DNA of 64,000 nt, taken from contig JAEWGT010000017.1 in NCBI GenBank assembly GCA_023388175.1, positions 496,001-560,000 of the forward strand, in the 5' to 3' direction. Below are positions 39,774-50,000 of the stretch, one piece after another. Below the pieces are notes generated by a model. It was not told the origin of the DNA. It searched no databases and saw only the letters and a list, made by a program, of their open reading frames with translations. The stretch is from Pseudomonadota bacterium. GTDB taxonomy: Bacteria; Pseudomonadota; Alphaproteobacteria; Rhizobiales; Devosiaceae. Within the stretch, counting starts at the first letter, position 1. Each line of letters begins with the position of its first letter. The translations under genes were made by a program, and so were the position numbers.

Positions 39774-40358
39774 TCAGCGCGACATAGACACGGCCTGGCC
39801 GCCACCCATGGTGCCGATATAGCGGCCGCCGGAAGGGGCGAGGAAGGCGGCAATATTGCCGTTATCATCATAAAGCTGAAGCTGGCTACCAACCTGCTGC
39901 CAACCCGTCACCGACGCGATCTGCGGCAAGGTGCAACCGGGCGCGGAGGCGCGATAGTAATTGGTGCCGGTCTTGGCGGTCAGCGGCAGGTTGAGCCGGC
40001 ATGTCTGGCCGGCGGCAGCCACGTCCCAGGCGCCCTCGGGGCCGACCGAAACACCCGTTGAAAGCGGCTGGCCCACAGAAACGATCGAACCCGCGCCAGT
40101 GCCGGCGACCTGCGTAGTGGTCTGTCCACCCAGAACCGGCTGGCCGGAAAGACCAGGCGCCGGAGTACCTGTCGCGCCGATCGGGGGCAGCGTGTTCTGC
40201 TGCACGCTCGAAGACTGCACCGGCTGAAGCTGCTGTGGCTGGCCGACGACGTTTAAATTGGCGGTGTTGGTCCGGCTGGTCGGCGAACACGCCGCCACCA
40301 GAAGGGCAATGACTGCCAGGCCCGCAATGGACGAAGCGCCGCGCTTCCAATCCTGCAT
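39774..40358 (-). CDS. AprI/Inh (Omp19-like) protease inhibitor lipoprotein
   Basis: A 194-aa outer membrane lipoprotein. The lipobox LVAAC places the lipidated Cys at residue 24. A Pro/Gln/Thr-rich low-complexity spacer (about 30-95) precedes an Inh/AprI-like beta-barrel (about 105-194) with GAWDVAAAGQTCRLNLPL, a Cys pair (TCRL and PGCTLPQ) and GRYIGTMGGGQAVSMSR. Brucella Omp19 has this structure and inhibits host proteases. Single-gene unit with its own terminator. Confidence 0.85.
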   Translation of the reverse strand: MQDWKRGASSIAGLAVIALLVAACSPTSRTNTANLNVVGQPQQLQPVQSSSVQQNTLPPIGATGTPAPGLSGQPVLGGQTTTQVAGTGAGSIVSVGQPLSTGVSVGPEGAWDVAAAGQTCRLNLPLTAKTGTNYYRASAPGCTLPQIASVTGWQQVGSQLQLYDDNGNIAAFLAPSGGRYIGTMGGGQAVSMSR

Positions 40359-40481
40359 TGATCACTCCTGCCGCAAAGGCTTAACGCTTATTAACACTTG
40401 TGGCGGCTTATACCGTAAAGTCACCACATCGTTCAATCGCCCATCCCGCACTGTCCCCGGTCTCACGCTATTGTGGCCGAT

Positions 40482-40715
40482 TTAGGGGTTGGGCTGGCCC
40501 ATATCCTTCAGCAACTCTTCTGCCAGAAGCTGCGCATCGGCCGCTTCCTCCTCGGGCACTTCAAGTATGAACCCATCAGCGCCGAAAAGGTTCGGCATGC
40601 CCGGCAGCCCGCCCTCGCGCGGTTCGAGCGGGTGAAAGCCATGCGCGCGCAGCGCCACCAGCAAAATGCGGGCTTGCGACTGGCTCTTGACCTGTATGAC
40701 GGGCTGAAATTTCAT
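40482..40715 (-). CDS. DUF2007-like small protein
   Basis: A 77-aa protein MKFQPVIQVKSQSQARILLVALRAHGF... with the alpha/beta pattern of DUF2007 (putative signal-transducing) proteins, in which an early VALRAHGF is followed by a short strand, and an acidic C-terminus (EVPEEEAADAQLLAEELLKDM). The ATG at 40715 has a GGAG box 8 bases upstream; longer frames to 40931 lack it. It is divergent from the yejB-type gene. The family assignment is tentative. Confidence 0.65.
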   Translation of the reverse strand: MKFQPVIQVKSQSQARILLVALRAHGFHPLEPREGGLPGMPNLFGADGFILEVPEEEAADAQLLAEELLKDMGQPNP

Positions 40716-40954
40716 AGGCCTCTCCGACATCGTGCAGGATCCTGACCGCTTGCAGCGATGGAGACAAGCGGAACATGGCGGGAGCACGCTGACACTTCTG
40801 CTCCGGCAAGAGAAAATTATCGAACAGCTTGGCCCGGCAGCGCCTTGCCAAGCCGTCATCGAAATGTTGCACTTCCCGAGCCTCACCGCATGGTGATTTG
40901 CCCGCAGGACCGGCGCGGCGAACATAGGCACGACGAGGCTTTCCCGGAGCAGGA

Positions 40955-42046
40955 ATGGGCGCCTATATCATTCGCCGTCTCTTGCTGATGATCCCGACCG
41001 TGTTCGGTATCATGGCCATTTCATTCCTGATCACCCAGTTTGCTCCAGGCGGACCGGTCGAGCAGGCGCTGGCCAGCTTTTCCGGCGAGCGCGGCGGCAT
41101 CGAGGAACGCCTGACCGGCGGGGGCAGCGATTTTTCATCGCAGCAAATCCAGGAAAATCGCTCGATGTATCGCGGCAGCCAGGGCCTGCCACCCGAACTG
41201 GTCGCGCGCATCGAAAAACAGTTCGGCTTCGACAAGCCACCGCTCGAACGCTTCTTCTCGATGATCGGCAACTACCTGCGCTTCGATTTTGGCCAGAGCT
41301 ATTACCGCGACATCTCCGTCATCGACCTGATCAAGGAGAAAATGCCGGTTTCGATCTCGCTGGGCCTGTGGATGACGCTGATTGCCTATGGGGTTTCCAT
41401 TCCGCTGGGTATCGCCAAGGCCAGACGCGACGGCTCGCGCTTCGACGTCTGGACCTCCACCATCATCGTTATCGGTTACGCCGTGCCCGGTTTTCTTGTC
41501 GCCATAGCGCTGGTCGTCCTTTTCGCAGGGGGCTCGTTCTGGTCGATCTTTCCGCTGCGCGGGCTGACCTCACCAGGCTTCGCCAATTTCCCGCTCTGGC
41601 GGCAGATACTCGATTATTTCTGGCATCTGGTCCTGCCGATCACCGCCATGGGGCTTGGCGCCTTCGCCACCGCGACCATGCTGACCAAGAACTCCTTCCT
41701 CGACGAGATCGGCAAGCAATATGTGGTGACCGCGCGGGCCAAGGGACTGACCGAACGCAAGGTTCTCTACGGCCATGTCTTCCGCAATGCGATGATGCTG
41801 ATCATCGCCGGCTTCCCAGGCGCCTTCATCGGCGTCTTCTTCGGCGGCTCCTTGCTCATCGAAACCATCTTCTCGCTCGATGGCCTCGGTCTGCTCGGCT
41901 TCCAGTCCGTCGTTACCCGCGACTATCCGGTGGTCTTTGCCACGCTTTACATCTTCTCGCTGCTCGGCCTCGTCATCGGGCTGGTTTCGGACCTGGCCTA
42001 TATGTGGGTCGATCCACGGCTCGACTTTGAAAGCCGCAATGTATGA
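40955..42046 (+). CDS. yejB: Peptide ABC transporter permease (YejB type)
   Basis: A 363-aa permease of the microcin C/peptide importer type. It opens MGAYIIRRLLLMIPTVFGIM, the DppB-like N-terminus, has a long periplasmic insertion with GGIEERLTGGGSDFSSQQIQENR, then the C-terminal membrane domain with the coupling segment QYVVTARAKGLTERKVLYGHVFRNAM. YejABEF imports oligopeptides and microcin C in E. coli. Its stop overlaps the next gene's start (ATGA at 42043-42046). Confidence 0.92.
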   Translation: MGAYIIRRLLLMIPTVFGIMAISFLITQFAPGGPVEQALASFSGERGGIEERLTGGGSDFSSQQIQENRSMYRGSQGLPPELVARIEKQFGFDKPPLERFFSMIGNYLRFDFGQSYYRDISVIDLIKEKMPVSISLGLWMTLIAYGVSIPLGIAKARRDGSRFDVWTSTIIVIGYAVPGFLVAIALVVLFAGGSFWSIFPLRGLTSPGFANFPLWRQILDYFWHLVLPITAMGLGAFATATMLTKNSFLDEIGKQYVVTARAKGLTERKVLYGHVFRNAMMLIIAGFPGAFIGVFFGGSLLIETIFSLDGLGLLGFQSVVTRDYPVVFATLYIFSLLGLVIGLVSDLAYMWVDPRLDFESRNV

Positions 42047-43146
42047 GCGGCGTCACACTCTCCCCACTCAATCAGCGCCGTCTGGCCAATTTCCGCGCCA
42101 ATAAGCGCGGCTGGTGGAGTTTCTGGATCTTTCTGGTCCTGTTCGTGCTGACGCTTGGCGCTGAATTCATCGCCAATGACCGGCCTATCCTCGTCTCATA
42201 CAAGGGTGAGATTCTGGTCCCGGCACTGATTGACTACCCTGAATCCAAATTTGGCGGCTTCTTCGCTACCACCAATTTCCGCGACCCCTTCATTGCCGAG
42301 GAAATCGAGGCCAATGGCTGGACGCTCTGGCCGCCGGTTCGGTTCAGCTATCATACGGTGGACAGCAACGTGGCCTTCTCCGGCACCAATCCACCGAGCT
42401 GGCTGCTGACCCGCGAGCAGATCTGCCAGCGCTATCCATTGGGCGTGGACGATCCCAATTGCGTGCCCGGCAATTACCATTATCTGGGCACGGACGATCG
42501 GGGACGCGATGTGCTGGCCCGACTGATCTATGGCTTCCGTATTTCCATCCTTTTCGGCTTCGCTCTCACCATCGCGTCCTCGATCATCGGCGTAGGCGCC
42601 GGCGCAATGCAGGGCTATTTCGGCGGCTGGATCGATCTGATCGCCCAGCGGCTGATAGAAATCTGGACCTCGGTGCCCGCGCTCTATCTTCTTTTGATCA
42701 TTTCCTCGGTGATTGCGCCCAGCTTCTGGGTATTGCTCGGCATATTGCTTTTGTTTTCCTGGGTCTCGCTGGTGGGCATCGTGCGGGCCGAATTCCTGCG
42801 TGCCCGCAATTTCGAATATGTCAACGCGGCGCGCGCCCTGGGCGTCTCCAACCGGGTGATCATGTGGCGGCACCTGCTCCCCAATGCCATGGTGGCGACA
42901 CTGACCTTCATGCCCTTCATTCTCTCGGGCTCAGTCGCCACACTGACCTCGCTCGATTTTCTCGGCTTCGGCCTGCCGCTCGGTTCCCCTTCGCTGGGCG
43001 AGCTGCTGGCGCAGGGCAAGGCCAATCTGCAGGCACCCTGGCTTGGGCTGACCGGCTTCTTCACCATCGCCATCCTGATGACGCTGCTGGTCTTTGTCGG
43101 TGAAGCGGTCCGTGACGCCTTCGATCCGCGAAAGACCTTCCGATGA
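42043..43146 (+). CDS. yejE: Peptide ABC transporter permease (YejE type)
   Basis: A 367-aa permease. The YejE N-terminus NQRRLANFRANKRGWWSFWIFLVLFVLTLGAEFIANDRP is followed by a large periplasmic insertion and the conserved YHYLGTDDRGRDVLARLIYGFRIS. The coupling motif YVNAARALGVSNRVIMWRHLLPNAM lies in the C-terminal half. It overlaps yejB and yejF by 4 bases each, so it is translationally coupled. Confidence 0.93.
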   Translation: MSGVTLSPLNQRRLANFRANKRGWWSFWIFLVLFVLTLGAEFIANDRPILVSYKGEILVPALIDYPESKFGGFFATTNFRDPFIAEEIEANGWTLWPPVRFSYHTVDSNVAFSGTNPPSWLLTREQICQRYPLGVDDPNCVPGNYHYLGTDDRGRDVLARLIYGFRISILFGFALTIASSIIGVGAGAMQGYFGGWIDLIAQRLIEIWTSVPALYLLLIISSVIAPSFWVLLGILLLFSWVSLVGIVRAEFLRARNFEYVNAARALGVSNRVIMWRHLLPNAMVATLTFMPFILSGSVATLTSLDFLGFGLPLGSPSLGELLAQGKANLQAPWLGLTGFFTIAILMTLLVFVGEAVRDAFDPRKTFR

Positions 43147-44765
43147 GTGCCCTCCTCCGTATCAAAGACCTGGAGGTCAGGTTCGGCGCCTTTGCAGCGG
43201 TAAAGGCGGTGTCCTTTGACATCGCGCCGGGTGAAACCGTTGCGCTGGTCGGAGAAAGCGGATCGGGCAAATCGGTGACGGCCCTCTCGGTGCTGAAACT
43301 GCTGCCCCCCGCTGCCAGCCTTTCCGGCTCCATTCGATTTGACGGGCAGGAACTGGTCAACGCATCCGACGCGCAATTGCGCAGTGTGCGTGGCAATCAG
43401 GTGGGGATGATCTTTCAGGAGCCGATGAGCTCGCTCAATCCCGTTCACACCATCGGGCGGCAGGTGGCCGAGGTGGTCTTGCTGCATCAGGGCCTTCGGC
43501 AGAATGCGGCCAGGCACAGGGTGATCGAACTGCTGGATGCGGTGGGCCTGCCCGATCCGGCCAGCCGTCTCGACGACTATCCGCACCTGTTGTCCGGCGG
43601 ACAACGCCAGCGCGTCATGATCGCCATGGCCCTGGCCAATGATCCCAAACTGTTGATCGCCGATGAGCCGACGACGGCGCTCGACGTCACGGTGCAGGCG
43701 CAGATCCTCGCCTTGCTCAAGACGCTGCAGCAGCAGAATGGCATGGCCATGCTGTTCATCACCCATGACCTGTCCATCGTGCGGCGCATTGCCGACCGCG
43801 TCTGTGTGATGAAAGGTGGCGAAATCGTCGAGACCGGACCGGTCGAAACCATTTTTGCAAATCCCCAACACGCCTATACCAGGCACCTGCTCGCCACTCA
43901 GCCGCGCGGCACCCCGCTGGTCCCGCCCGAAACTGCAGCGCCCATCGTGGAGGCCGGCGATCTCAAAGTCTATTTCCCGATCAAGCGGGGCATTTTCCGC
44001 CGCACAATAGGCCATATCCGCGCGGTGGACGGCGTCAGCCTCTCGATCCGCAAGGGCGAGACATTGGGCGTGGTGGGCGAAAGCGGCTCCGGCAAATCCT
44101 CACTGGGCTATGCGCTGCTGCGACTGATCCCGTCCTCGGGCCGGATCGTCGTGCTGGGCCAACCCATCCACGACCGCTCATGGCGGGCGCTGCGCCCGCT
44201 GCGACGGCATATGCAGATCGTGTTCCAGGATCCCTTCGGCTCGCTCAGCCCCCGCATGTCGGTCAGCCAGATCGTCGAGGAAGGTCTGTCCGTCCACATG
44301 CCGCGTCTCAGCCCGGCCGAACGCACCGAGAAAGTCGCCGCTGCCCTCCGTGAGGTCGGCCTCGATCCCGCAATGGCCAACCGCTATCCGCACGAATTTT
44401 CCGGTGGTCAACGCCAGCGCATCGCCATTGCCCGGGCGCTGGTGCTGGAGCCCGACATCATCGTGCTGGACGAGCCGACCTCGGCGCTCGATGTTTCCAT
44501 TCAGGCGCAGGTGATCGACCTCCTGCGAGCGGTGCAGGAAAAGCGCGGCCTATCCTACCTGTTCATCAGTCACGACCTGAAGGTCGTGCGCGCCCTCGCC
44601 CATCGCCTGCTCGTCATGCGCAATGGCAGCGTGGTCGAGGAGGGTCTTGCCGCCGATATCTTTGCCGCGCCACAGCAGGCCTATACGCGCCAGCTCATGG
44701 CGGCAGCATTCGACATTGACGCTCCTGCTGCCGACAGATTGCCGAATACGCCCTCAACCGACTAA
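43143..44765 (+). CDS. yejF: Peptide ABC transporter ATP-binding protein (YejF type, two ATPase domains)
   Basis: A 540-aa double ABC ATPase. Walker A GESGSGKS is at residues 37-44 and again at about 314-321; signatures LLSGGQRQRVMIAMAL and FSGGQRQRIAIARAL and two Walker B blocks (LLIADEPTTALD, IIVLDEPTSALD) follow. The oligopeptide C-terminal extension occurs after the first domain. It powers the YejBE permease pair and precedes the binding protein. Confidence 0.94.
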   Translation: MSALLRIKDLEVRFGAFAAVKAVSFDIAPGETVALVGESGSGKSVTALSVLKLLPPAASLSGSIRFDGQELVNASDAQLRSVRGNQVGMIFQEPMSSLNPVHTIGRQVAEVVLLHQGLRQNAARHRVIELLDAVGLPDPASRLDDYPHLLSGGQRQRVMIAMALANDPKLLIADEPTTALDVTVQAQILALLKTLQQQNGMAMLFITHDLSIVRRIADRVCVMKGGEIVETGPVETIFANPQHAYTRHLLATQPRGTPLVPPETAAPIVEAGDLKVYFPIKRGIFRRTIGHIRAVDGVSLSIRKGETLGVVGESGSGKSSLGYALLRLIPSSGRIVVLGQPIHDRSWRALRPLRRHMQIVFQDPFGSLSPRMSVSQIVEEGLSVHMPRLSPAERTEKVAAALREVGLDPAMANRYPHEFSGGQRQRIAIARALVLEPDIIVLDEPTSALDVSIQAQVIDLLRAVQEKRGLSYLFISHDLKVVRALAHRLLVMRNGSVVEEGLAADIFAAPQQAYTRQLMAAAFDIDAPAADRLPNTPSTD

Positions 44766-44796
44766 AATCTTCTACGAACCCACGAAACGGAGCCGC

Positions 44797-46662
44797 ATGA
44801 TGACGCTCTCGACCAAGATCGCTTCTCTGGCCCTGGCCGGCCTCGTTGCTCTTGCCACACCGACGCTGGCGCAGACACCGACCGGAATATGGAACCATGC
44901 GGATTCCCTCACCGAAAGCCCCAAATATCCCGAAGGCTTCGCCCATTTCGACTACGTCAATCCGGACGCGCCAAAGGGCGGCACCGTCCGCATCGGCACC
45001 TCGGGCGGCTTCGACACCTTCAACCCCATCCTGCCGCAGGGCGAAGCGGCAAGCGGGCTGGGTCTGGTCTATGAAACCCTGCTGACCCCCTCTGCCGACG
45101 AGGTCAACACTTCCTATGGCCTACTGGCAGAAGCGATGTTCGTCGCAGAAGACTACGGCTCGGTTATCTTTCGCATGGACCCCGACGCGCGCTGGCATGA
45201 TGGCGAGCCTGTGACCGCCGAGGACGTCGTGTGGTCCTTCGAGAAGGTCACCGAGATCAGTCCCATTTATGCGCAATACTACACCAATATCGTCAGCGCC
45301 GAAGTCAGCGCGCCGGGTGAGGTAACCTTCACCTTCGACCAGACGGGCAATAGGGAACTTCCCCATATTCTGGGGCAGTTGCTGGTGCTGCCCCAGCACT
45401 GGTGGGAAGGCGAGGATTCCACCGGCAAGGCCCGCGATATCGGCGCCTCGACGCTCGAAGCGCCGATGGGATCGGGTCCATACCGGCTGGCCAGTTTCGA
45501 TGCCGGCCGTACCGTGACCTATGAGCGTGTCGAGGATTACTGGGCCAAGGACCATCCCACCCAGATCGGTACCAATAATTTCGATATCTACCAGGTTGAA
45601 TATTTCCGCGACGAGGCCGTCTGGTTCGAGGCCTTCAAGGGCGATCAGTTCGACTGGTGGAGCGAATATACCGCCCGCCGCTGGGCCACCGGCTTCGATT
45701 TCCCGGCCGTGGCCGACGGCCGCGTCATTCTCGAAACCTTCGAGCAGGATTATGCCGGCAGCGGATCGATGGCCGCCTTCATCCCCAATCAGCGCCGTGA
45801 GATTTTCAAGGATGAGCGCGTGCGCGAGGCGTTGAACTACGCCTTCGACTTTGAAGAACTGAACGCCACGGTCTTCTACGAGCAATATGACCGCATCGAC
45901 AGCTTCTTCTACGGCCTGCCCTTCGCCTCCTCCGGCCTGCCGGAAGGCAAGGAACTTGAAGTGCTCGAAAGCGTCCGCGATCTGGTGCCGGCATCGGTCT
46001 TTACCGAGCCCTATACCAATCCGGTCAGCGGCGATCCGGCCAAGCTACGCAACAATCTGCGCACCGCGCTGAACCTGCTCAACGAAGCCGGCTACACACT
46101 CGACGGCAACCGGCTTGTCGATGCCAATGGCACCCAGCTCGCCTTCGAAATCCTGATGCACCAGGCCTCGCTCGAGCCCATCGCGCAGAACCTCATCACC
46201 AATCTGCGCCAGATCGGCGTCGATGTGAGCTTGCGCATGGTCGATACGCCGCAATATATCAATCGTATCCGCAGCTTCGACTACGACATGATCTATTCGA
46301 ACTGGACGCAATCCTTCTCGCCCGGCAACGAGCAGCGCTATTTCTTCGGCTCATCCAGCCTGGATGAAGAAGGCTCGCGCAACTACGCCGGCATTGCCGA
46401 TCCGGGCGTCGACGCGCTGATCGATCAACTGATCGTCGCGCCCGACCGCGACACGCAACTCGCCATTGTCGCGGCCCTCGACCGGGTGCTGCTGCACCAT
46501 CATTTCGTGGTGCCCGGCTATACGCTGAGCTATTCCCGCACCGCCCGCTGGGACCGCTTCAGCCGCCCCGAAACCCTGCCCGATTTCGGCAATGGCTTCC
46601 CCACCATCTGGTGGTGGGACGCAGAAAAGGCTGCGCGGACTGGCGGAGCCAGCGCGCAGTAG
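44797..46662 (+). CDS. yejA: Extracellular peptide-binding protein (YejA type)
   Basis: A 621-aa SBP_bac_5 protein. A Sec signal (MMTLSTKIASLALAGLVALA, cleavage after TLA) precedes the mature protein with the family segments FAHFDYVNPDAPKGGTVRIG, LGLVYETLL, DPDARWHDGEPVTAEDVVWSFE and APMGSGPYRL. The start at 44797 is 31 bases after yejF and has acggag upstream. The order here is B-E-F-A, while E. coli has A-B-E-F. Confidence 0.93.
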   Translation: MMTLSTKIASLALAGLVALATPTLAQTPTGIWNHADSLTESPKYPEGFAHFDYVNPDAPKGGTVRIGTSGGFDTFNPILPQGEAASGLGLVYETLLTPSADEVNTSYGLLAEAMFVAEDYGSVIFRMDPDARWHDGEPVTAEDVVWSFEKVTEISPIYAQYYTNIVSAEVSAPGEVTFTFDQTGNRELPHILGQLLVLPQHWWEGEDSTGKARDIGASTLEAPMGSGPYRLASFDAGRTVTYERVEDYWAKDHPTQIGTNNFDIYQVEYFRDEAVWFEAFKGDQFDWWSEYTARRWATGFDFPAVADGRVILETFEQDYAGSGSMAAFIPNQRREIFKDERVREALNYAFDFEELNATVFYEQYDRIDSFFYGLPFASSGLPEGKELEVLESVRDLVPASVFTEPYTNPVSGDPAKLRNNLRTALNLLNEAGYTLDGNRLVDANGTQLAFEILMHQASLEPIAQNLITNLRQIGVDVSLRMVDTPQYINRIRSFDYDMIYSNWTQSFSPGNEQRYFFGSSSLDEEGSRNYAGIADPGVDALIDQLIVAPDRDTQLAIVAALDRVLLHHHFVVPGYTLSYSRTARWDRFSRPETLPDFGNGFPTIWWWDAEKAARTGGASAQ

Positions 46663-46673
46663 CGGGAGCTCCG

Positions 46674-46724
46674 CTCTCCCTTCTCCACTTGCGGGAGAAG
46701 GTGCCCCGACGAGGCGGATGAGGG
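46674..46724. repeat. Intergenic repeat (CTCTCCC...GGATGAGGG type)
   Basis: CCTTCTCC (46679-46686) pairs with GGAGAAGG (46694-46701), followed by GTGCCCCGACGAGGCGGATG and AGGG. The element, with its outer CTCTCC and GGATGAGGG ends, is a common Rhizobiales intergenic repeat as I recall it. It lies just after yejA and may double as its transcript end. Confidence 0.6.
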
Positions 46725-46773
46725 GTCAGGCGCTTCAAGTCCAATCTGAAAACGCCGCTCTCTCCCCCATCTC

Positions 46774-46841
46774 ACCACCGGGCTTGTCCCGGTGGTCCAG
46801 CCCTTCAATGAAGTGGATTGCCGGGACGAGCCCGGCAATGA
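46774..46841. repeat. Two-hairpin palindromic intergenic repeat (copy 2, inverted relative to copy 1)
   Basis: ACCACCGGG (46774-46782) pairs with CCCGGTGGT (46788-46796) and ATTGCCGGG (46817-46825) with CCCGGCAAT (46831-46839). The same order on the opposite strand is seen at 34200-34270. The 338-base gap 46663-47000 between yejA and tamB holds this, the repeat at 46674 and nothing else I can support. Confidence 0.7.
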
Positions 46842-47000
46842 CGGCGGAAGATGGATTTGTTTCCATATAGGGATGATAAAACGCTCTAGCGACCTCTCGG
46901 TAAACATGGAGCGCGTGGAGACAACACCGCACGCTGCAATGTCAGCTGAACGCATAAATTGCTCCCCTCCCCCCAAGGGGAGAGGGAAAAGATCACGGCA

Positions 47001-50000
47001 TTAGTAATCGCGCTCGTAGAAGACGCCGATGCTCGAATTGCCATCCTGCCCGGCAGCGCCCTTGATGGTCAGATCGTCGGTAACGTCCAGATTGATCGTC
47101 ACCTTGGACTGGCCATTGGTCCCGGCCGTGACCCCCAGATAGACATTGTCCTGAATATAGGTGCCCGCCTGCACCCCGACATTGCCGGCCGCGTCGGTGA
47201 CGATATCGAGATCGGCGAGGCCCGCAGCGCCGCGCAGGCTTTCCACCAGCCCCCCGCCACCGCCGCCGCCCACCAGCTCGGCCGCCGCCGCCGCGAGCTG
47301 AGCAAGCTGGATCGGCGAGAGTTCACCCATCGCGCGATTGAAGATCAGCCGCGACAGAACTTCATCCTGCGGCAGGCTCGGATTGGAGGTGAAGGTGATA
47401 TCGGGAGCCGACGCGCGGCCCGCCACGATGACAAACACGGTAACGCCGTCGCCTTCGGTGCGCGCGACAAGATTCAGCTGCGGATCGAGATCGCCCAGAA
47501 GCGTCACCGTGCCGGTCTCGAACACCACGCGCCGTCCCAGAATATCAAGCCGTCCGCGCGTGAGCGCGAAGGCCCCGACCGGCTGGATCGACGTCACCGG
47601 ACCGGTGAGGCGCACCGAGCCGCCAACTTCTGCATCGAGCCCACGGCCACGAATGAAAATTTGGTTGGGCGCATTGACGTTGATGTCGAGCATGAGGTTA
47701 GGACCGCTGCCCGCGGACATGCCGCTGCGCTCGTCGATGCGCGCGCGGTCCAGCGTCTGCTGCACCGGTCCGGGCGTCCGCCTGTGTTGCACATCGATCA
47801 GCGCCGCGCCGCCTGCAAGGCTTTCCGGCACGGTGATATTGGCCTGTTCCACAAGCACATTACCGGCCAGCAGCGGCGAACCGGTGAGATTGCCCGTAAG
47901 GGTCAACCCGCCGGACAGCGTAGCCACGAAAAGATTGCCATCGGCATAGCGCGCCGAATTGATGCTGACCGACAGGTTGGCCGGCATGCCGCCCGTCAGC
48001 CCCACCGTGCCTGCAGCGGAGACCGATCCGCCCGTCGCCAGGTTGGCCGATAGGCTTTCGACATTGGCACTGGTGCCATTGAGCGATACGCGGCCATTGA
48101 TGCTGGTGAGGCGCAGATTGAGTTCTGGATCGACATAGCCCGCCCCGCTGGTCGTTACCGCGCCGGAAAATTGCGGGCTGGTGAGCGAACCGCCAATGCG
48201 CGCATCGAAATTGGCAGTGCCGGACAATTGCCCGCCGCGCTCGGCGACGAACTGATTGGCCAGCGCCAGCGGCGCCGATCCGTTGAGCGTGAGCGCGATG
48301 CCCGGCCCGTCGAGCGGCACCCTGCCGGAGCCGGTGACGGAAAGCCCGCCAGCGCCATTGGCTGTGAGATTTTCGAGGCTGACCACCTGCCCCGCATAGG
48401 ACCCGCTGGCTGCAAGGCTCAGCGGCGTGATGCCGAAAGGTGCAATGGCGCTGGCCCCGATGCCATTGACGCGCACGGTGAAAACCACCTGAGGATCGGA
48501 TGTGCCACCCGAAACACTGGCGCGACCATTGACCGTGCCGGACAGCCCGAGATCGGGCGCAACCGCATTGGCGATATTGAGCGGCAGGTCGGCAATATCG
48601 ACGACCATATCGAGCACATTGCCCGCTGTACCGGTCGCCGTGATGCTGCCTGAGCCGACATTGAAGCGCAGGGCATCGAGCGCCACGCTGTCGCCGCGAA
48701 CCGCAATCGCCGCCGGGTTCGCCAGCCGCGCAGAAAGGGTGCCCTGCACAAGATTGGCGCGATCGAGCCCCAGCCTGTAGCCGCCCTCCACCGGGCTGAG
48801 CACGCCGGCAACATCGACGTCGGTACCGGTCGCCAGCGCCGCCTGTGCATCAAAGCTGGTGCTGTCGCCACTCTGGCTGGCGCGTGCCGTCAGCGTATTC
48901 ACGGTGACACCAGCAGCGACCACATTGCTCGCGGTCGCATTGCCATTGATCACCGGCACGCCGAATAGATCGGCCAAACCGGCAGAAATATCCGCTCGGC
49001 CAATCCGAATATCGTTTATGCGCAGATTGGCGGCATTGGCGGTAATGCCGGCCCCCTGCTGGCCATTCTGCGGCGTGAGTTCCACCGCCGCGTTGAGCGA
49101 GCCCGAAGCATCGGCGAGCAGCAGCGCAGCAGCCAGGGAGACATCGGGCGCCGCAACATCGAGACGGCCCTGCAAAAGTCCGCTTTCCTCCGCGCGGGCA
49201 ACGCTGCCGGTAATCCGCGTACCGGCAATCTCAAACCCGATCCCGGATAGTGCCTGTTGATCGGCATCGACCCGGAAATCACTCGCCAATGTAGCGCGAT
49301 GCCCGTCCAGCATGGCCGAACCGGTAACGTCGCCATCGATCTCGCCGTTCAGAACACTGGCCGCAATAGCCAGTTGCGCATCGCGCAGCGTGCGGCCGGC
49401 GAGCTGGCCATTTTGCACTTGCCCATCCAGCGCCAGCACAAGCGGGGCCTCGGGCGCCGTCGACCGTGCCGAACCGCGCACGGCAAGCGCACCGCTGGCA
49501 TCGTCCGAAATCAGCCCCAGATCGGCCAGATCAAGCGCGATGTTGAAATCCGACACATCGCTGGCAACGCGGCCATCGGCAGTAAACTGCACCTGGCTGT
49601 TGGCGATGGTGAAGTCATTGGCCGTGATCCCGGCCTCGGTCCGCGCCAGCTGGCCCGACAGCGATACGGTGCCCTCGAGGAGTGCATCGGCCACCGGATC
49701 GTCCACCGAAAGATCGGCGCCCGTGCCATCGAATGTCAGGTCGAAACCGCCACCCACCGGCATGACCCGGCCATTGGCGACAAGGCTCAGCGCCCCGCTG
49801 AGCGACCGTCCGGCCAGCGCCGAGAATGGCGCGATGGACTCGGTCTCGACACTTATCGACCCGTCGAAATCCGTGCCGTCGATGACGCCCGACAGACCCG
49901 CCGTCAGCGCATCGCCCACGACCCGGAATTCGGCCAGCTGGATCGGCTCGCCCGCATTCCAGAGCCCGGCCAGACCCAGTCCGACACGCTCGCCCAACGC

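Noticed and set aside
46960..46995. tamB terminator
   Set aside because: A C/G-rich hairpin is present just past the tamB stop, but the stem is impure and no convincing T-run follows.
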